Positions 19,199 through 28,793 of a stretch of 64,000 nucleotides of DNA are shown in pieces. This DNA is from Cellulomonas sp. URHD0024 (GTDB taxonomy: Bacteria > Actinomycetota > Actinomycetes > Actinomycetales > Cellulomonadaceae). The stretch covers positions 124,001 through 188,000 of the forward strand of contig NZ_KE384506.1 of NCBI RefSeq assembly GCF_000426185.1, read 5' to 3'. The notes under the pieces are model-generated. The model did no database searches and was not told where the DNA came from. It saw only the letters and a program-made list of their open reading frames with translations. The first letter of the stretch is position 1; every line of letters begins with the position of its first letter. The position numbers and the translations under genes are program-made.

Positions 19199-20448
19199 GC
19201 CCCGAGTGTGACCGCTGGATCCGACACGTCGGCAGTCATCCCCGGGGCGCTCGACGTGGTCTGGGGCTGGGGTCGGCTGGCCGCCGTCGCCGCGATCAGC
19301 TGCGCGATGCCGTCGAGGATCAACTGGGTTCCGAAGTCGAGGGTGCCCTGGTCGACCGAGTCCCAGCTGAACGCCCCGGCGTCGGCGGCGCGCACCAGCG
19401 CGGGGTGCGTCGCCGACGTCGTGAGCAGGCCGATGAGGGTGCCGAGGTCCGGCGCGTCGCCGTCCGAGGAGCCGACCGCAGCCGCGCGCGCCTGCGTCGT
19501 GAGCTGTTCGCTGACCCGCAGCTGGTCGAGGGCGTGCGTGGCGAGCACTCCGATGGCCCCCGTCTTCTGGAGCTCGGTCAGCGGGGTGTCCTCCAGCGCG
19601 GCGAGCATGCCCTCCATCCACGCCAGCCGTCCGGGTCCGATCGCGTGCAGCATGGTCGTCGTGCGGGCGAGCCACGGGTGCGCGCGCAGGACCGGCTGCT
19701 GGACCGAGAGCAGGAACTCGAGGCGCTCCCGCCAACCGCCGAGCTCGGGTCCGGTGGCCGGCGGTCGTCCCGCGGCTCGGTCGGACATGAGGCTCAGGAC
19801 CTCGTCCTTGGAGGAGACGTACCGGTAGAGCGACATCGTCGTGAACCCCAGCGACTCGGCCAGGCGGGACATCGAGACCCCGTCCAGACCCTCGGCGTCG
19901 GCCAGGGCGATGCCGGCGTCGGCGATCTGCTCCAGCGACAGCCCCGGACGGGGACCGGGCCGGCCGACCGCCGGCGCGCGCCAGAGCACGGCGATGCCGG
20001 GTGGCAGGTCGGCCGGCGGCGGAGCATCACCTGAGGCGGGGGCCGTCGACGCCGCGACCCGGACCGCCTGTCGACGGGCCTTCTCCGCGTCCCGAGCTGC
20101 TCGTTGCTGCGCGAGCGACGCGGTGCGCTCAGCCCGCTCGGCCTCCCGGAGCCTGGTGGCGGCCTCCCGCGCCGCGTCGCGCGCCTCCCGCTCGCGGCGC
20201 TCCCGATCCTCGCGCTCCGCCTTCTCCCGGTCCCGGACGCGCCTGTCGGCGTCACGCTGCCTGCGCTCCGCTGCCCTGGCCGCGTCGCGCTCCGCCTTCT
20301 CGTGGTCGCGGCGGGCACGCTCCGCCTCCTTGGCCTCGGCGCGCTCGGCCTTCTCCCGGTCGCGACGAAGCGCCTCGGCCTCCCGGCGGGCCTCTTCCGC
20401 CTCACGAGCAGCCGCCCCCGCGTCCTGCGTTCCCTCGACGTCGTCCAC
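19195..20448 (-). CDS. TetR-family regulator with a long N-terminal coiled coil
   Basis: 417 residues, about twice a normal TetR. Residues ~10-135 are an uninterrupted Arg/Glu/Ala/Lys-rich coiled coil with repeats of the KAERD/REREA kind. The HTH (LADAEGLDGVSMSRLAESLGFTTMSLYRYVSSKDEV) lies at ~185-225, followed by a TetR_C_1-type ligand domain ending in a proline/serine tail. GTG at 20448 is preceded by an excellent AAGGAGG. Divergent from a DrrAB-like exporter, with palindromic operators between, so it very likely represses that exporter and itself. Confidence 0.88.
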   Translation of the reverse strand: MDDVEGTQDAGAAAREAEEARREAEALRRDREKAERAEAKEAERARRDHEKAERDAARAAERRQRDADRRVRDREKAEREDRERREREARDAAREAATRLREAERAERTASLAQQRAARDAEKARRQAVRVAASTAPASGDAPPPADLPPGIAVLWRAPAVGRPGPRPGLSLEQIADAGIALADAEGLDGVSMSRLAESLGFTTMSLYRYVSSKDEVLSLMSDRAAGRPPATGPELGGWRERLEFLLSVQQPVLRAHPWLARTTTMLHAIGPGRLAWMEGMLAALEDTPLTELQKTGAIGVLATHALDQLRVSEQLTTQARAAAVGSSDGDAPDLGTLIGLLTTSATHPALVRAADAGAFSWDSVDQGTLDFGTQLILDGIAQLIAATAASRPQPQTTSSAPGMTADVSDPAVTLGA

Positions 20449-20476
20449 GACACCTCCTTGACCGCCGATCCTACAA

Positions 20477-20514
20477 GTGTGTATGAAGTACACACACAGT
20501 TTACGGCATACACA
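20477..20514. promoter_or_regulatory. overlapping TetR operators between regulator and exporter
   Basis: GTGTGTA-N5-TACACAC is a perfect inverted repeat at 20477-20495. A second pairing, TGTGTATG at 20478-20485 with CATACACA at 20507-20514, shares its left half. AT-rich against the surrounding GC-rich DNA and centred in the 82-bp divergent intergenic region, which is where a TetR repressor would bind. Confidence 0.7.
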
Positions 20515-20530
20515 AACGAGAGGAACTGTG

Positions 20531-21436
20531 ATGACCGCACCCATCGTCGTCGCACGGGGTCTGCGCAAGTCCTACGGCGACCTCACCGTCCTTGACGACG
20601 TCGACCTGGACGTCGGACACGGGGAGGTGCTCGCGCTCCTCGGGTCGAACGGAGCCGGCAAGACCACGATCGTCCGCATCCTGGCCACGCTCCTGAAGCC
20701 GGACGCCGGGACAGCGCACGTCGCCGGCAAGGACGTCGTCAGCCAGGCGGCCGACGTCCGTGCCGCGATCAGCCTGACCGGGCAGTTCGCGGCGGTCGAC
20801 GAGCTGCTGACCGGCGTCGAGAACCTGCGGCTCATGGCCCGCCTGGCACACCTCGGCAGGCGCGAGGTCCGCACCCGGAGCGACGATCTGCTCGAGCTCT
20901 TCGACCTCGCCGACGCGGGCCACCGCGTGGTGAAGACCTACTCCGGCGGCATGCGTCGGCGGCTCGACCTGGCCGTCGGTCTGCTGGCCCGCCCGCAGGT
21001 CGTGTTCCTCGACGAGCCCACGACAGGGCTCGACCCGCGCAGCCGCAACGGTCTGTGGGACGTCATCCGCGAGGTCGTCGCGACGGGGACGACCGTGCTG
21101 CTGACCACGCAGTACCTCGAGGAGGCCGATCAGCTCGCCGACCGGATCGCCGTCCTCGACCACGGCCGGATGATCGCCGACGGCACCGCGACGGAGCTCA
21201 AGCGGGCCGTCGGGTCGGCGCACGTGTCGCTGGTGCTCCGCGACGGAGCGCGTGAGCGGATCGCCACCGACGGGTCCGTGCCGGACGTCCGCCGGATCCT
21301 CGCCGACGTCGAGCGCCGAGGCGTCGACGTCGACGCCTGGGAGGTCCTCTCCCCCACGCTCGACGACGTCTTCCTGACGCTCACCGGGCGACCGACCGAG
21401 CCCGCCGACGAACTCGTCCTCCAGGAGTCCCGATGA
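20531..21436 (+). CDS. ABC transporter ATP-binding protein, DrrA (daunorubicin-resistance) type
   Basis: 301 residues. Walker A GSNGAGKTT near residue 40, Q-loop TGQFAAVDELLTGVENL, signature YSGGMRRRLDLA near 138, Walker B VVFLDEPTTGLDPRSR, H-loop region LLTTQYLEEADQLADR. The DrrA-like C-terminal extension ends LSPTLDDVFLTLTGRP. ATG at 20531 with AGGA 6 bases upstream; an in-frame GTG lies three bases earlier. Powers the permease encoded by the overlapping next gene, probably exporting a lipophilic drug under control of the divergent TetR. Confidence 0.94.
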   Translation: MTAPIVVARGLRKSYGDLTVLDDVDLDVGHGEVLALLGSNGAGKTTIVRILATLLKPDAGTAHVAGKDVVSQAADVRAAISLTGQFAAVDELLTGVENLRLMARLAHLGRREVRTRSDDLLELFDLADAGHRVVKTYSGGMRRRLDLAVGLLARPQVVFLDEPTTGLDPRSRNGLWDVIREVVATGTTVLLTTQYLEEADQLADRIAVLDHGRMIADGTATELKRAVGSAHVSLVLRDGARERIATDGSVPDVRRILADVERRGVDVDAWEVLSPTLDDVFLTLTGRPTEPADELVLQESR

Positions 21437-22209
21437 CCACCACGACGACCCCCGCCCTCGGCTGGGGAGTGCACGACACCGCGTCGCTCATCTGGCGCTC
21501 CGTCCGCCGTTCCGTTCGCCAGGTCGACACGATCCTGCTCGCCGTCCTGCTGCCCGTGATGCTGCTGCTGATGTTCGTCTACGTGTTCGGCGGCGCGCTC
21601 GACGCCGGCATGGACTACGTCGACTTCGTCGTGCCCGGCATCATCTTGCTGACCGCCGGGTACGGATCGGCGAACACCGCGGTCGATGTCGCCACGGACA
21701 TGACCGGCGGGATCATCGACCGCTTCCGCTCCCTGCCCATCCGCGCGACGGGGGTGCTCACGGGGCACGTCGTGGCCTCCATGGTGCGCAACGCCGTCTC
21801 GACGGCCCTCGTCATCGGGATCGCGTTCGTCGTCGGGTTCAACCCGAGCGCGTCGGCGCTCGACTGGGCGGCCGCGCTCGGACTGATCGCGCTCTTCGTG
21901 CTCGCGCTCACCTGGATCGCCGTGACCATCGGCGTCGTCGCCTCCGGGCCCGAGGCGGCCAGCGGCTTCACGTTCCTCATCCTGTTCGTCCCGTACGTGT
22001 CCTCGGCGTTCGTGCCGCCGGAGTCCATGCCGTCGGTCCTGCAGAACATCGCGACGTACAACCCGATCACGCCGCTGTCCGACACGCTGCGCGGGTTGCT
22101 GCTCGGGCAGCCGGTCGGGGACGCGTGGCAGGCGGCCGTGCTCTGGTGCGTCGGGATCTTCCTGGTCGGTCGCGTCGCGGCCGGGCTGCTGTTCCGCCGG
22201 TCCCGCTGA
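21433..22209 (+). CDS. ABC-2 type permease, DrrB-like
   Basis: 258 residues with about six hydrophobic segments: TILLAVLLPVMLLLMFVYVFGG, YVDFVVPGIILLTAGYG, and four more in the second half. SVRRSVRQVDTILLAVLLPV and FLPPESMP-like FVPPESMPSVLQNIATYNPITPL are typical of DrrB permeases. ATGA overlap with the ATPase gene. Followed by a strong hairpin. Confidence 0.92.
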   Translation: MTTTTTPALGWGVHDTASLIWRSVRRSVRQVDTILLAVLLPVMLLLMFVYVFGGALDAGMDYVDFVVPGIILLTAGYGSANTAVDVATDMTGGIIDRFRSLPIRATGVLTGHVVASMVRNAVSTALVIGIAFVVGFNPSASALDWAAALGLIALFVLALTWIAVTIGVVASGPEAASGFTFLILFVPYVSSAFVPPESMPSVLQNIATYNPITPLSDTLRGLLLGQPVGDAWQAAVLWCVGIFLVGRVAAGLLFRRSR

Positions 22210-22259
22210 ACGGCGCGCGTACCCGACAGCCCGGTCGAGCGGCGCAGGCGGCGACGATT

Positions 22260-22296
22260 CAGAGGATCCGCCGACGAAGGCCCGGCGGATCCTCTG
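22260..22296. terminator. bidirectional terminator between DrrB-like permease and hrpA
   Basis: Perfect 14-bp stem CAGAGGATCCGCCG / CGGCGGATCCTCTG with a 9-base loop, followed by ATTCTTGT on the plus strand. Sits in the 116-bp gap between convergent genes. Confidence 0.85.
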
Positions 22297-22325
22297 ATTC
22301 TTGTGGGGGTGTGGTGGCGGTGGGA

Positions 22326-25300
22326 TCAGGCCCCGGCCGCGAGGGCCTTCTTGATGCGGGTCGTCGAAACGGGTGCCGGAGTGCCCAGCTGCTGGGCGAA
22401 CAGGCTCACGCGCAGCTCCTCCAGCTGCCAGCGGACGTCGTCCACGGGCAGGCCCTTCTCGACCGCGTCGTCGTAGTCGGCCTCGACGTCCTGCACCTGC
22501 CAGGCCAGGTCGGCGTCGCGCTGCGGGTTCTCGGCGGCCTTGAGCAGCCGGTGCCGGGCCGCCCGCAGGTAGCGGGTGAGGTGCGGGAGCCGGTCCGCGC
22601 CCACCTCGCTGACGAACCCGTCGTGCACGAGCCGTCGGGCCTGCGCACGGATGTCCTGCGCAGTGGCGAGGAGCGCGAGGCTGGACCGACCGCGGATCTC
22701 CGCGTCGAGCTCGCGCTCGGCGGTGAGCACCGAGACGAGGTCGCCGACGATGGCGTGCACCGTGTCCTCGAGGCCGTCGCGGACCTTCGAGCGCAGGGCG
22801 CCGTAGCTGCCGGCGTCTCGGACCTCGGGTCGTGGGCCGATCAGTCGGTCGATCGCGGCGAGCTGCACGTCGGTGACCAGAGCGTCCGTCGTGGTGTACG
22901 GGCTGGACGCGAGCGTCAGCGCCTGCGTTCCGTTCCAGCGGCTCGTGATGCGCGCGGTGGCCAGGCCGACGTCGAGCAGCAGGAGCCGCCGCAGCCCGCG
23001 GTGTGCGGCGGCGGGGCGCTGCGACTCGTCGGCCAGCGACCGGACCGCGACCGTGCCGCCCTTCTCCTCGACCAGCGTCGGGTACGCGCGCACCGTGCCC
23101 GCCTCGAGGACGTCGGGCAGCTCCGGCAGGTCGGCGGGCCAGGTGCGCAGGCCGGTGCGGTCGAGGGAGACGAGCGGTTTCGCGACGGAGGCGGGCGCGG
23201 CCGCTGCGACGCGAGCCGGCGTTCCCGCGACGGTCGTCGGGGTCGGGACCGGTGCCTTCCCTGAAGCGCGCGCCTCTTCCATGGCGGCCCGGACGGCCGT
23301 GCGCACGGCGTCGTCGACGGCGGACTGCGTCTGCTGGGCCAGCCGGCGCTGCAGGACCAGCAGGTCCTTGCCCTCGTCGACCACTCCCCCGCGGTCGCCG
23401 ACCACGCGGAACGTCATGCGCAGGTGCGCGGGCAGGCGGTCGTCGTCGAACGCGTCGTCGGGGACGTCGACGTCACGCAGCGCCTTCACCGCTCGTCGGA
23501 ACACCTCCCGGAACGACGGCGCGGCGTCCCCCGCGCGGACGGTGTCCTCCCAGTCGGCGGTGTTCTCGGCCATCCAGGCGACCACGGACCTCGCGACATC
23601 AGGCGCCGGGACCAGCTGGACGCGCACCGGCTTGGGCAGCGAGCGGATGGTGGCGGTGACCAGCTCCTCACGCAACCCGGGCACCATCCAGCCGAACCCG
23701 TCGGAGGTCAGGCGCGCGAGGGTGGTCAGGGGGATGTGCACGGTGACCCCGTCGGCCTCGGTGCCCGGCTCGAACTGGTAGGTCAACGGCAGCCGCAGGT
23801 CGCCCTGCGGCCAGCGCGACGGGAACGCGGACTCGTCGATCGCCCCGGCTTCTCCGACGAGCAGCTCTCGGGTGAAGGACAGGAGGTCGGGGTCGTCGCG
23901 ACGCGCCGTCTTCCACCACTGGTCGAAGTGCCGGGCGGAGACGACGTCGGACGGGATGCGCTCGTCGTAGAACGCGTAGAGCGTGTCGTCGTCGACCACG
24001 AGGTCCCGTCGTCGGGCCCGGGCTTCCAGACCCTCCGCCTCGGCGAGCAGGCGCCGGTTCTCGTGGAAGAACTGGTGGTGGGTGGTCCACTCGCCCTGGA
24101 CGAGCGCGTGCCGGACGAACAGCTCACGGGCGTGCTCGGGATCCACGCGCGCGTAGAGCACGCGCCGGTTGGTGACGATCGGGACGCCGTACAGCAGGAC
24201 CCGCTCGAACGCCGTGGCGGCACCCTGCTTGGTCGACCACGCCGGTTCGGAGTATGTGCGCTTCACCAGGTGCGAGCCGACCTCCTCGGCCCACTCCGGC
24301 TGGATGCGCGCGACGTCGCGACCCCACAGCCGGCTCGTCTCGACGAGCTCCGCGGCCATGATCCACGCGGGAGGCTTCCGCGCGAGGCCCGAGCCCGGGA
24401 AGATCGCGAACCTCGCACCCCGGGCGCCGAGGTACTCGTTGCGCGGGCGGTTCTTCTGGCCCCGGCCCTGGTTCTTCGAGGGAGCCGCGACCTCCGTCGC
24501 CTCCTGCATCCCGATCTGGCTGAGCAGGCCGGCCAGGATGGCGACGTGGATGCGGTCGCCGTCCCAGGTCAGCTTGAGGCCGTCCTCCTCCATGGGCTGA
24601 CCAGCGGCATTGACGACGATCCCCAGCGGCTTGGCCAGCTCACGAAGCTGCGTGACGACGTCCTGCCACTCGCGGATGCGCAGGTAGTTGAGGTACTCCG
24701 AACGCACCTGCCGCCGGAACGCGGACCCGGACAGGTCCCGCTGCTGGTCCTTGAGGTACTGCCAGAGGTTCAGATACGTGAGCAGGTCGCTCGTCGGGTC
24801 GGCGAACCGGCTGTGCGACAGGTCCGCCTTCTCGCGCTCCTCGGCCGGGCGCTCGCGGGGGTCCTGGATGGACAGCGCGGCGGCGATGATCATCACCTCG
24901 CGGGCGACGCCGCGACGACCGCCCTCGACGATCATCCGCGCGAGCCGCGGGTCCATGGGGAGCTGCGCGAGCGCGCGGCCCGTCGGGGTGAGAGTCGCTC
25001 CGTCGAGCGCCCCGAGCTCCGTCAGCAGCTGGACGCCGTCCCGCACCGCACGCGTGTCGGGTGGGTCGACGAACGGGAAGTCGCCGATCTCCTCCGGGGT
25101 CGCCGCCACGCCGACGGCGATCATCTGCAGGATCACCGACGCGAGGCTGGTCCGCAGGATCTCCGGTTCGGTGTACTCGGGACGCGCGTCGAAGTCGTCC
25201 TGGCTGTAGAGGCGGATCGCGATGCCGTCGGCCACGCGACCACAACGGCCCGACCGCTGGTTCGCCGACGCCTGCGAGATCGGCTCGATCGGGAGCCGCT

Positions 25301-26459
25301 GCACCTTCGTGGCCTTGGAGAACCTGCTGATCCGCGCGGTGCCCGGGTCGACGACGTACCGGATCCCCGGCACGGTCAACGAGGTCTCTGCGACGTTGGT
25401 GGACAGGACGACGCGCCGACTCTGGTGCCGCTCGAACACGCGGTGCTGCTCGGCGGCGGACAGCCGGCTGTAGAGCGGGAGGAGCTCGACGGCGTTCGGG
25501 CTTCGCGGATCCGTGACCCGGGTGCCCAGGGAGGACCGCAGCGCGTCCTCGGCGTCCCGGATCTCCCGCTCGCCCGACAGGAACACGAGGATGTCGCCGG
25601 GCCCCTCCAGCATCAGCTCGTCGACCGCCTCGGCGATGGCCGTCATCGGGTCGCGGTCGTCCGCCTTCTTGCGCTGCCCCTCGACGGCCTCGGCGACCAG
25701 CGGCCGGTACCGGATCTCGACGGGGAACGTGCGCCCGGTGACCTCGACGACGGGAGCGGGGACGCCACCCTGCGCGAAGTGCCGCGCGAACCGGTCCGAG
25801 TCGATCGTCGCCGAGGTGATGACGACCTTGAGGTCGGGCCGCTGCGGCAGCAGGCGCGTCAGGTACCCGAGGATGAAGTCGATGTTCAGCGAGCGCTCGT
25901 GCGCCTCGTCGATGATGAGCGTGTCGTAGGCCCGCAGCATGGGGTCGCGCTGGATCTGCGCCAGCAGGATGCCGTCGGTCATCACCTTGACCAGCGTCTC
26001 CTCGGACGACGTGTCCGTGAACCGCACCTGGTACCCGACGATGCCCCCGAGGGGTGCGTCGCCCGCGATCTCCTCGTTGATCCGCTCCGCCACGCTGCGC
26101 GCCGCGATCCGCCGCGGCTGCGTGTGGCCGATCTGGCCGTCGCGCCCACGGCCGAGCGACAGTGCGATCTTCGGGATCTGCGTCGTCTTGCCCGACCCGG
26201 TCTCGCCCGCGATGACCACCACCTGGTGGTCTCGGATGGCCGCGGCGATCTCGTCGCGACGAGCGCTGACGGGCAGCTGCTCCGGGAACGTGATCGGCGG
26301 GACGACGACCGCCCTGCGGACGTCGGCTGCACGCGCTCGGCGAGCGGCGGCGCGGCCGTCGTCGGGCCGCTGCGGTGCGCGCGAGCCGCCCCGCCGTCTC
26401 GGGGGTCGCCGACGCCCGGACCCGGACGGGCCAGCAGGGGCGGGGGACGGCGTGCTCAC
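22326..26459 (-). CDS. hrpA: ATP-dependent RNA helicase HrpA (DEAH box)
   Basis: 1377-residue DEAH helicase. A basic Arg/Pro-rich tail of ~65 residues precedes Walker A GETGSGKTTQIPKIALS, TQPRRIAARSVAERI, the DEAH box IDEAHERSLNIDFILGYL, SATIDSDRFARHF and motif VI QRSGRCGRV. The helicase-associated (HA2), OB-fold and long HrpA-specific C-terminal DUF3418 domain follow. GTG at 26459 has GGGAGG ten bases upstream. HrpA rescues collided or stalled ribosomes in E. coli; the same role here is inferred. Confidence 0.94.
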   Translation of the reverse strand: MSTPSPAPAGPSGSGRRRPPRRRGGSRAPQRPDDGRAAARRARAADVRRAVVVPPITFPEQLPVSARRDEIAAAIRDHQVVVIAGETGSGKTTQIPKIALSLGRGRDGQIGHTQPRRIAARSVAERINEEIAGDAPLGGIVGYQVRFTDTSSEETLVKVMTDGILLAQIQRDPMLRAYDTLIIDEAHERSLNIDFILGYLTRLLPQRPDLKVVITSATIDSDRFARHFAQGGVPAPVVEVTGRTFPVEIRYRPLVAEAVEGQRKKADDRDPMTAIAEAVDELMLEGPGDILVFLSGEREIRDAEDALRSSLGTRVTDPRSPNAVELLPLYSRLSAAEQHRVFERHQSRRVVLSTNVAETSLTVPGIRYVVDPGTARISRFSKATKVQRLPIEPISQASANQRSGRCGRVADGIAIRLYSQDDFDARPEYTEPEILRTSLASVILQMIAVGVAATPEEIGDFPFVDPPDTRAVRDGVQLLTELGALDGATLTPTGRALAQLPMDPRLARMIVEGGRRGVAREVMIIAAALSIQDPRERPAEEREKADLSHSRFADPTSDLLTYLNLWQYLKDQQRDLSGSAFRRQVRSEYLNYLRIREWQDVVTQLRELAKPLGIVVNAAGQPMEEDGLKLTWDGDRIHVAILAGLLSQIGMQEATEVAAPSKNQGRGQKNRPRNEYLGARGARFAIFPGSGLARKPPAWIMAAELVETSRLWGRDVARIQPEWAEEVGSHLVKRTYSEPAWSTKQGAATAFERVLLYGVPIVTNRRVLYARVDPEHARELFVRHALVQGEWTTHHQFFHENRRLLAEAEGLEARARRRDLVVDDDTLYAFYDERIPSDVVSARHFDQWWKTARRDDPDLLSFTRELLVGEAGAIDESAFPSRWPQGDLRLPLTYQFEPGTEADGVTVHIPLTTLARLTSDGFGWMVPGLREELVTATIRSLPKPVRVQLVPAPDVARSVVAWMAENTADWEDTVRAGDAAPSFREVFRRAVKALRDVDVPDDAFDDDRLPAHLRMTFRVVGDRGGVVDEGKDLLVLQRRLAQQTQSAVDDAVRTAVRAAMEEARASGKAPVPTPTTVAGTPARVAAAAPASVAKPLVSLDRTGLRTWPADLPELPDVLEAGTVRAYPTLVEEKGGTVAVRSLADESQRPAAAHRGLRRLLLLDVGLATARITSRWNGTQALTLASSPYTTTDALVTDVQLAAIDRLIGPRPEVRDAGSYGALRSKVRDGLEDTVHAIVGDLVSVLTAERELDAEIRGRSSLALLATAQDIRAQARRLVHDGFVSEVGADRLPHLTRYLRAARHRLLKAAENPQRDADLAWQVQDVEADYDDAVEKGLPVDDVRWQLEELRVSLFAQQLGTPAPVSTTRIKKALAAGA

Positions 26460-26592
26460 GACGTCCCATCCTCCCAGGTGCACCGGAAGCGGTGCGCGCT
26501 GATTGCTCAGGGCGCCGCGGAACCTACCGTGCACAGCGCCGGGGCGCGTGCCGGCTTTCCACACCGGTCATCCGGACGAGCAGCGCCGGTCC

Positions 26593-26598
26593 TACAGT
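26593..26598 (+). promoter_or_regulatory. -10 box of the YbaK-family gene (leaderless)
   Basis: TACAGT followed by GGCCCGC and then ATG at 26606. No Shine-Dalgarno is present, consistent with leaderless initiation. Confidence 0.5.
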
Positions 26599-26605
26599 GG
26601 CCCGC

Positions 26606-27091
26606 ATGAGCGAGACGGCCGCGAGCGAGGGCGAACGCCGGGCGCTGGCCGCCCTGGAAGCCTCCGAGATCACGTTCGAGATCACCAGGCACGGTCCGGT
26701 GTCGTCGCTGCAGGAGGCGGCGGCGGCGCGTGGCATCGACCCGGCCGGGATCGTCAAGACGATCGTCGTGCGTCGTGGGGACGACGACTTCCTGTTCGTG
26801 CTCGTGCCCGGCGATCGCACGATCTCCTGGCCCAAGCTGCGCGCGCTGCTCGGCGTGACCCGGCTGTCGATGCCCGACGCGGACACCGCCCGCGAGGTGA
26901 CCGGCTACGTGCGCGGCACCATCACGCCGTTCGGGTCGCTCGTCGAGTGGCCGGTCGTCGCGGACTCGCGTGTGCCGCTGCGCACGGTGTCGATCGGCGG
27001 TGGAGCGCACGGTGTCGCGGCGAACGTGGACGGCGCCGAGCTCGCGCAGGTGCTCAACGCGACCGTCGCGGACGTGACCGAACCGGAGTGA
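26606..27091 (+). CDS. YbaK/EbsC (Cys-tRNA(Pro) deacylase-like) protein
   Basis: 161 residues of the YbaK/ProX INS-like editing-domain family. VVSSLQEAAAARGIDPAGIVKTIVVR contains the conserved Lys; GYVRGTITPFGSLVEWPVV and IGGGAHGVAANVDG are further family motifs. Hydrolyses mis-acylated tRNA in characterised members; the amino acid/tRNA specificity cannot be read here. Divergent from hrpA with 146 bp between them. Confidence 0.9.
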   Translation: MSETAASEGERRALAALEASEITFEITRHGPVSSLQEAAAARGIDPAGIVKTIVVRRGDDDFLFVLVPGDRTISWPKLRALLGVTRLSMPDADTAREVTGYVRGTITPFGSLVEWPVVADSRVPLRTVSIGGGAHGVAANVDGAELAQVLNATVADVTEPE

Positions 27092-27266
27092 CGCCGACCG
27101 ATCCGGAGCAGCGCCGACCGGATGACATTGCTTGCCCCGCACGTCAGCCACCGAGGATGATCGCTTTCGACGCCTATGACCGTTCTCCCCCTGCGAGAAT
27201 CGCTGTGCGTCGGTCGGGGGGACTCGTGAGGCCGTCGTTGCGCATGTCGTCGGTGGGGCGACGGTC

Positions 27267-28793
27267 GTGACGGCCCGCCACAGGCTCGCAGAGAAACCAC
27301 GGCAGCCCGAGGAGGCCGTCGTTGCGCCGGCCGCGCGTGCCGTGACCGGCGCAGGAGCCGGCGCGTGGGGACTGTCCGGACTGACCGGCCCGGTTCGGCG
27401 GTCGGTCGACGAGGCCGACGTCCTGGGCGGCACCGTGGCGGCGCCGGAGACGGCGTCGGCGTTGTCACGCCTCTCGGGAGCAGGTTCGCCGCTGCCGGAC
27501 TCCGTCGCGGGACAGTTCGGTGAGGCGATGGGTGCCGACCTCAGCGCGGTGCGGATCCACGACGACCCGGAGGCGGACCGGATCTCGCGCTCGATGCAGG
27601 CCACGGCCTTCACGCACGGGAACGACGTCTACTTCACGCAGGGCGCCTACTCCCCTGCCACCGCGGGTGGTCAGCGGCTCCTGGCCCACGAGCTCGCGCA
27701 CGTCACCCAGCAGCAGTCCGGAGTCCAGCGGTCCGCCTCCGTGTCCGGCCCGGTCATCGGGCTCGCGGCAGACCCAGCCGAGGCGGACGCCGACGCCATC
27801 GCCGACTCGGCCTTGGAGCGGCTCAGGCAGCACGCCTCCGGTCTGTCCGCGCGCCCGGCGGTGGCAGAAGCGCGGGTCGGAGGTCTCGAGCCGCTGCGGC
27901 GCCAAGCCGCACCCGCTGGCGGGAGCGCCGTGCTGCGACGGAAGATCGTGATGCTCGGGAAGGCTGCCGCGGACAAGGTGGAGGTCGCGACCGACGAGGA
28001 GGAGGCCGAGGCACGCGCCCTCGTCGACGAGCTTCTCGACACCTACGGCATCGACCTCTCGTCCGCGACGACGGTCGCCGCGATCGACCGCGAGTACAAG
28101 GGCGAGGCGAGCAAGCGGGTTCGCAACAAGGTCAAGGAATCGGTCTGGCAGGTCAAGGAGCTGCGGGCCATCCGTGACGCCGCCGTGCACTACGGCCCGA
28201 TCCTGGGCGCGGAGCGCGAAAAGTCGTCGCAGGCCGGCCGGGCTCAGGGCCTGACGACGGTCGGCAAGGTGAACACGTCGATCGACGACGGGAAGCTGGA
28301 CCCGGACACGCAGGCCGAGACCTTCAGGAAGAAGAAGAACGTCGGCCTCTTCGACTCCGCCACCGACGACGTCGTGAACGAGTTCGCGCGGGCGGGCAGC
28401 GCCAAGGCCGACAACGCGACGACGCTCGAGGCCATCGCGATCCACGAGATGGCCCACGCGCTGATCCAGCCGAGGCAGCTCAAGCGCTGGGTCTCGAAGA
28501 TGAGCTACTGGCTCGACGAGGACACGCCGAGCGGGAAGAAGGGCGCCGAGGCGCCGCCGACCGGCTACGGCAAGTCGACGGCGGCGGAGGACCTGTGCGA
28601 GTCCGTGGCGGTGTTCTTCGTCAACCGTCCGAAGCTCAAGGCTGACTGCCCCAAGCGCGAGGCGTTCGTCGCGGCCGTCGTGGCAGGGTGGACGCCCAAG
28701 GCCAAGGCCGAGGCCATCGAGACCGCAGCGTCCGGCAAGGGCACCGAGCCCGCGCCGAGCGGCGACAAGCAACTGGTCGGAGCCGCCAAGTGA
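27267..28793 (+). CDS. DUF4157 (eCIS core-type) protein with a second zincin domain; putative metallopeptidase toxin
   Basis: 508 residues. A Pro/Ala-rich ~60-residue tail leads into DUF4157: LPDSVAGQFGEAMGADLSAVRIHDD, TAFTHGNDVYFTQGAYSP and HELAH at 141-145. After a linker, a C-terminal domain carries a second HExxH, HEMAH at 393-397, with a candidate third ligand E445 in DLCESVAVFF, a gluzincin-like pattern. DUF4157 is known as a marker of effectors of extracellular contractile injection systems and of some polymorphic toxins. No injection-system structural genes are in the window. No signal peptide or TM segment. GTG start at 27267 with weak ribosome-binding site; GTGA overlap with the next gene suggests a cognate pair. 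Function is inference. Confidence 0.8.
   Translation: MTARHRLAEKPRQPEEAVVAPAARAVTGAGAGAWGLSGLTGPVRRSVDEADVLGGTVAAPETASALSRLSGAGSPLPDSVAGQFGEAMGADLSAVRIHDDPEADRISRSMQATAFTHGNDVYFTQGAYSPATAGGQRLLAHELAHVTQQQSGVQRSASVSGPVIGLAADPAEADADAIADSALERLRQHASGLSARPAVAEARVGGLEPLRRQAAPAGGSAVLRRKIVMLGKAAADKVEVATDEEEAEARALVDELLDTYGIDLSSATTVAAIDREYKGEASKRVRNKVKESVWQVKELRAIRDAAVHYGPILGAEREKSSQAGRAQGLTTVGKVNTSIDDGKLDPDTQAETFRKKKNVGLFDSATDDVVNEFARAGSAKADNATTLEAIAIHEMAHALIQPRQLKRWVSKMSYWLDEDTPSGKKGAEAPPTGYGKSTAAEDLCESVAVFFVNRPKLKADCPKREAFVAAVVAGWTPKAKAEAIETAASGKGTEPAPSGDKQLVGAAK

Noticed and set aside
20477-20530. Longer DrrA starting at the GTG in the operator
   Set aside because: It would place the start inside the TetR operator; ATG 20531 has an AGGA site and family-like N-terminus.
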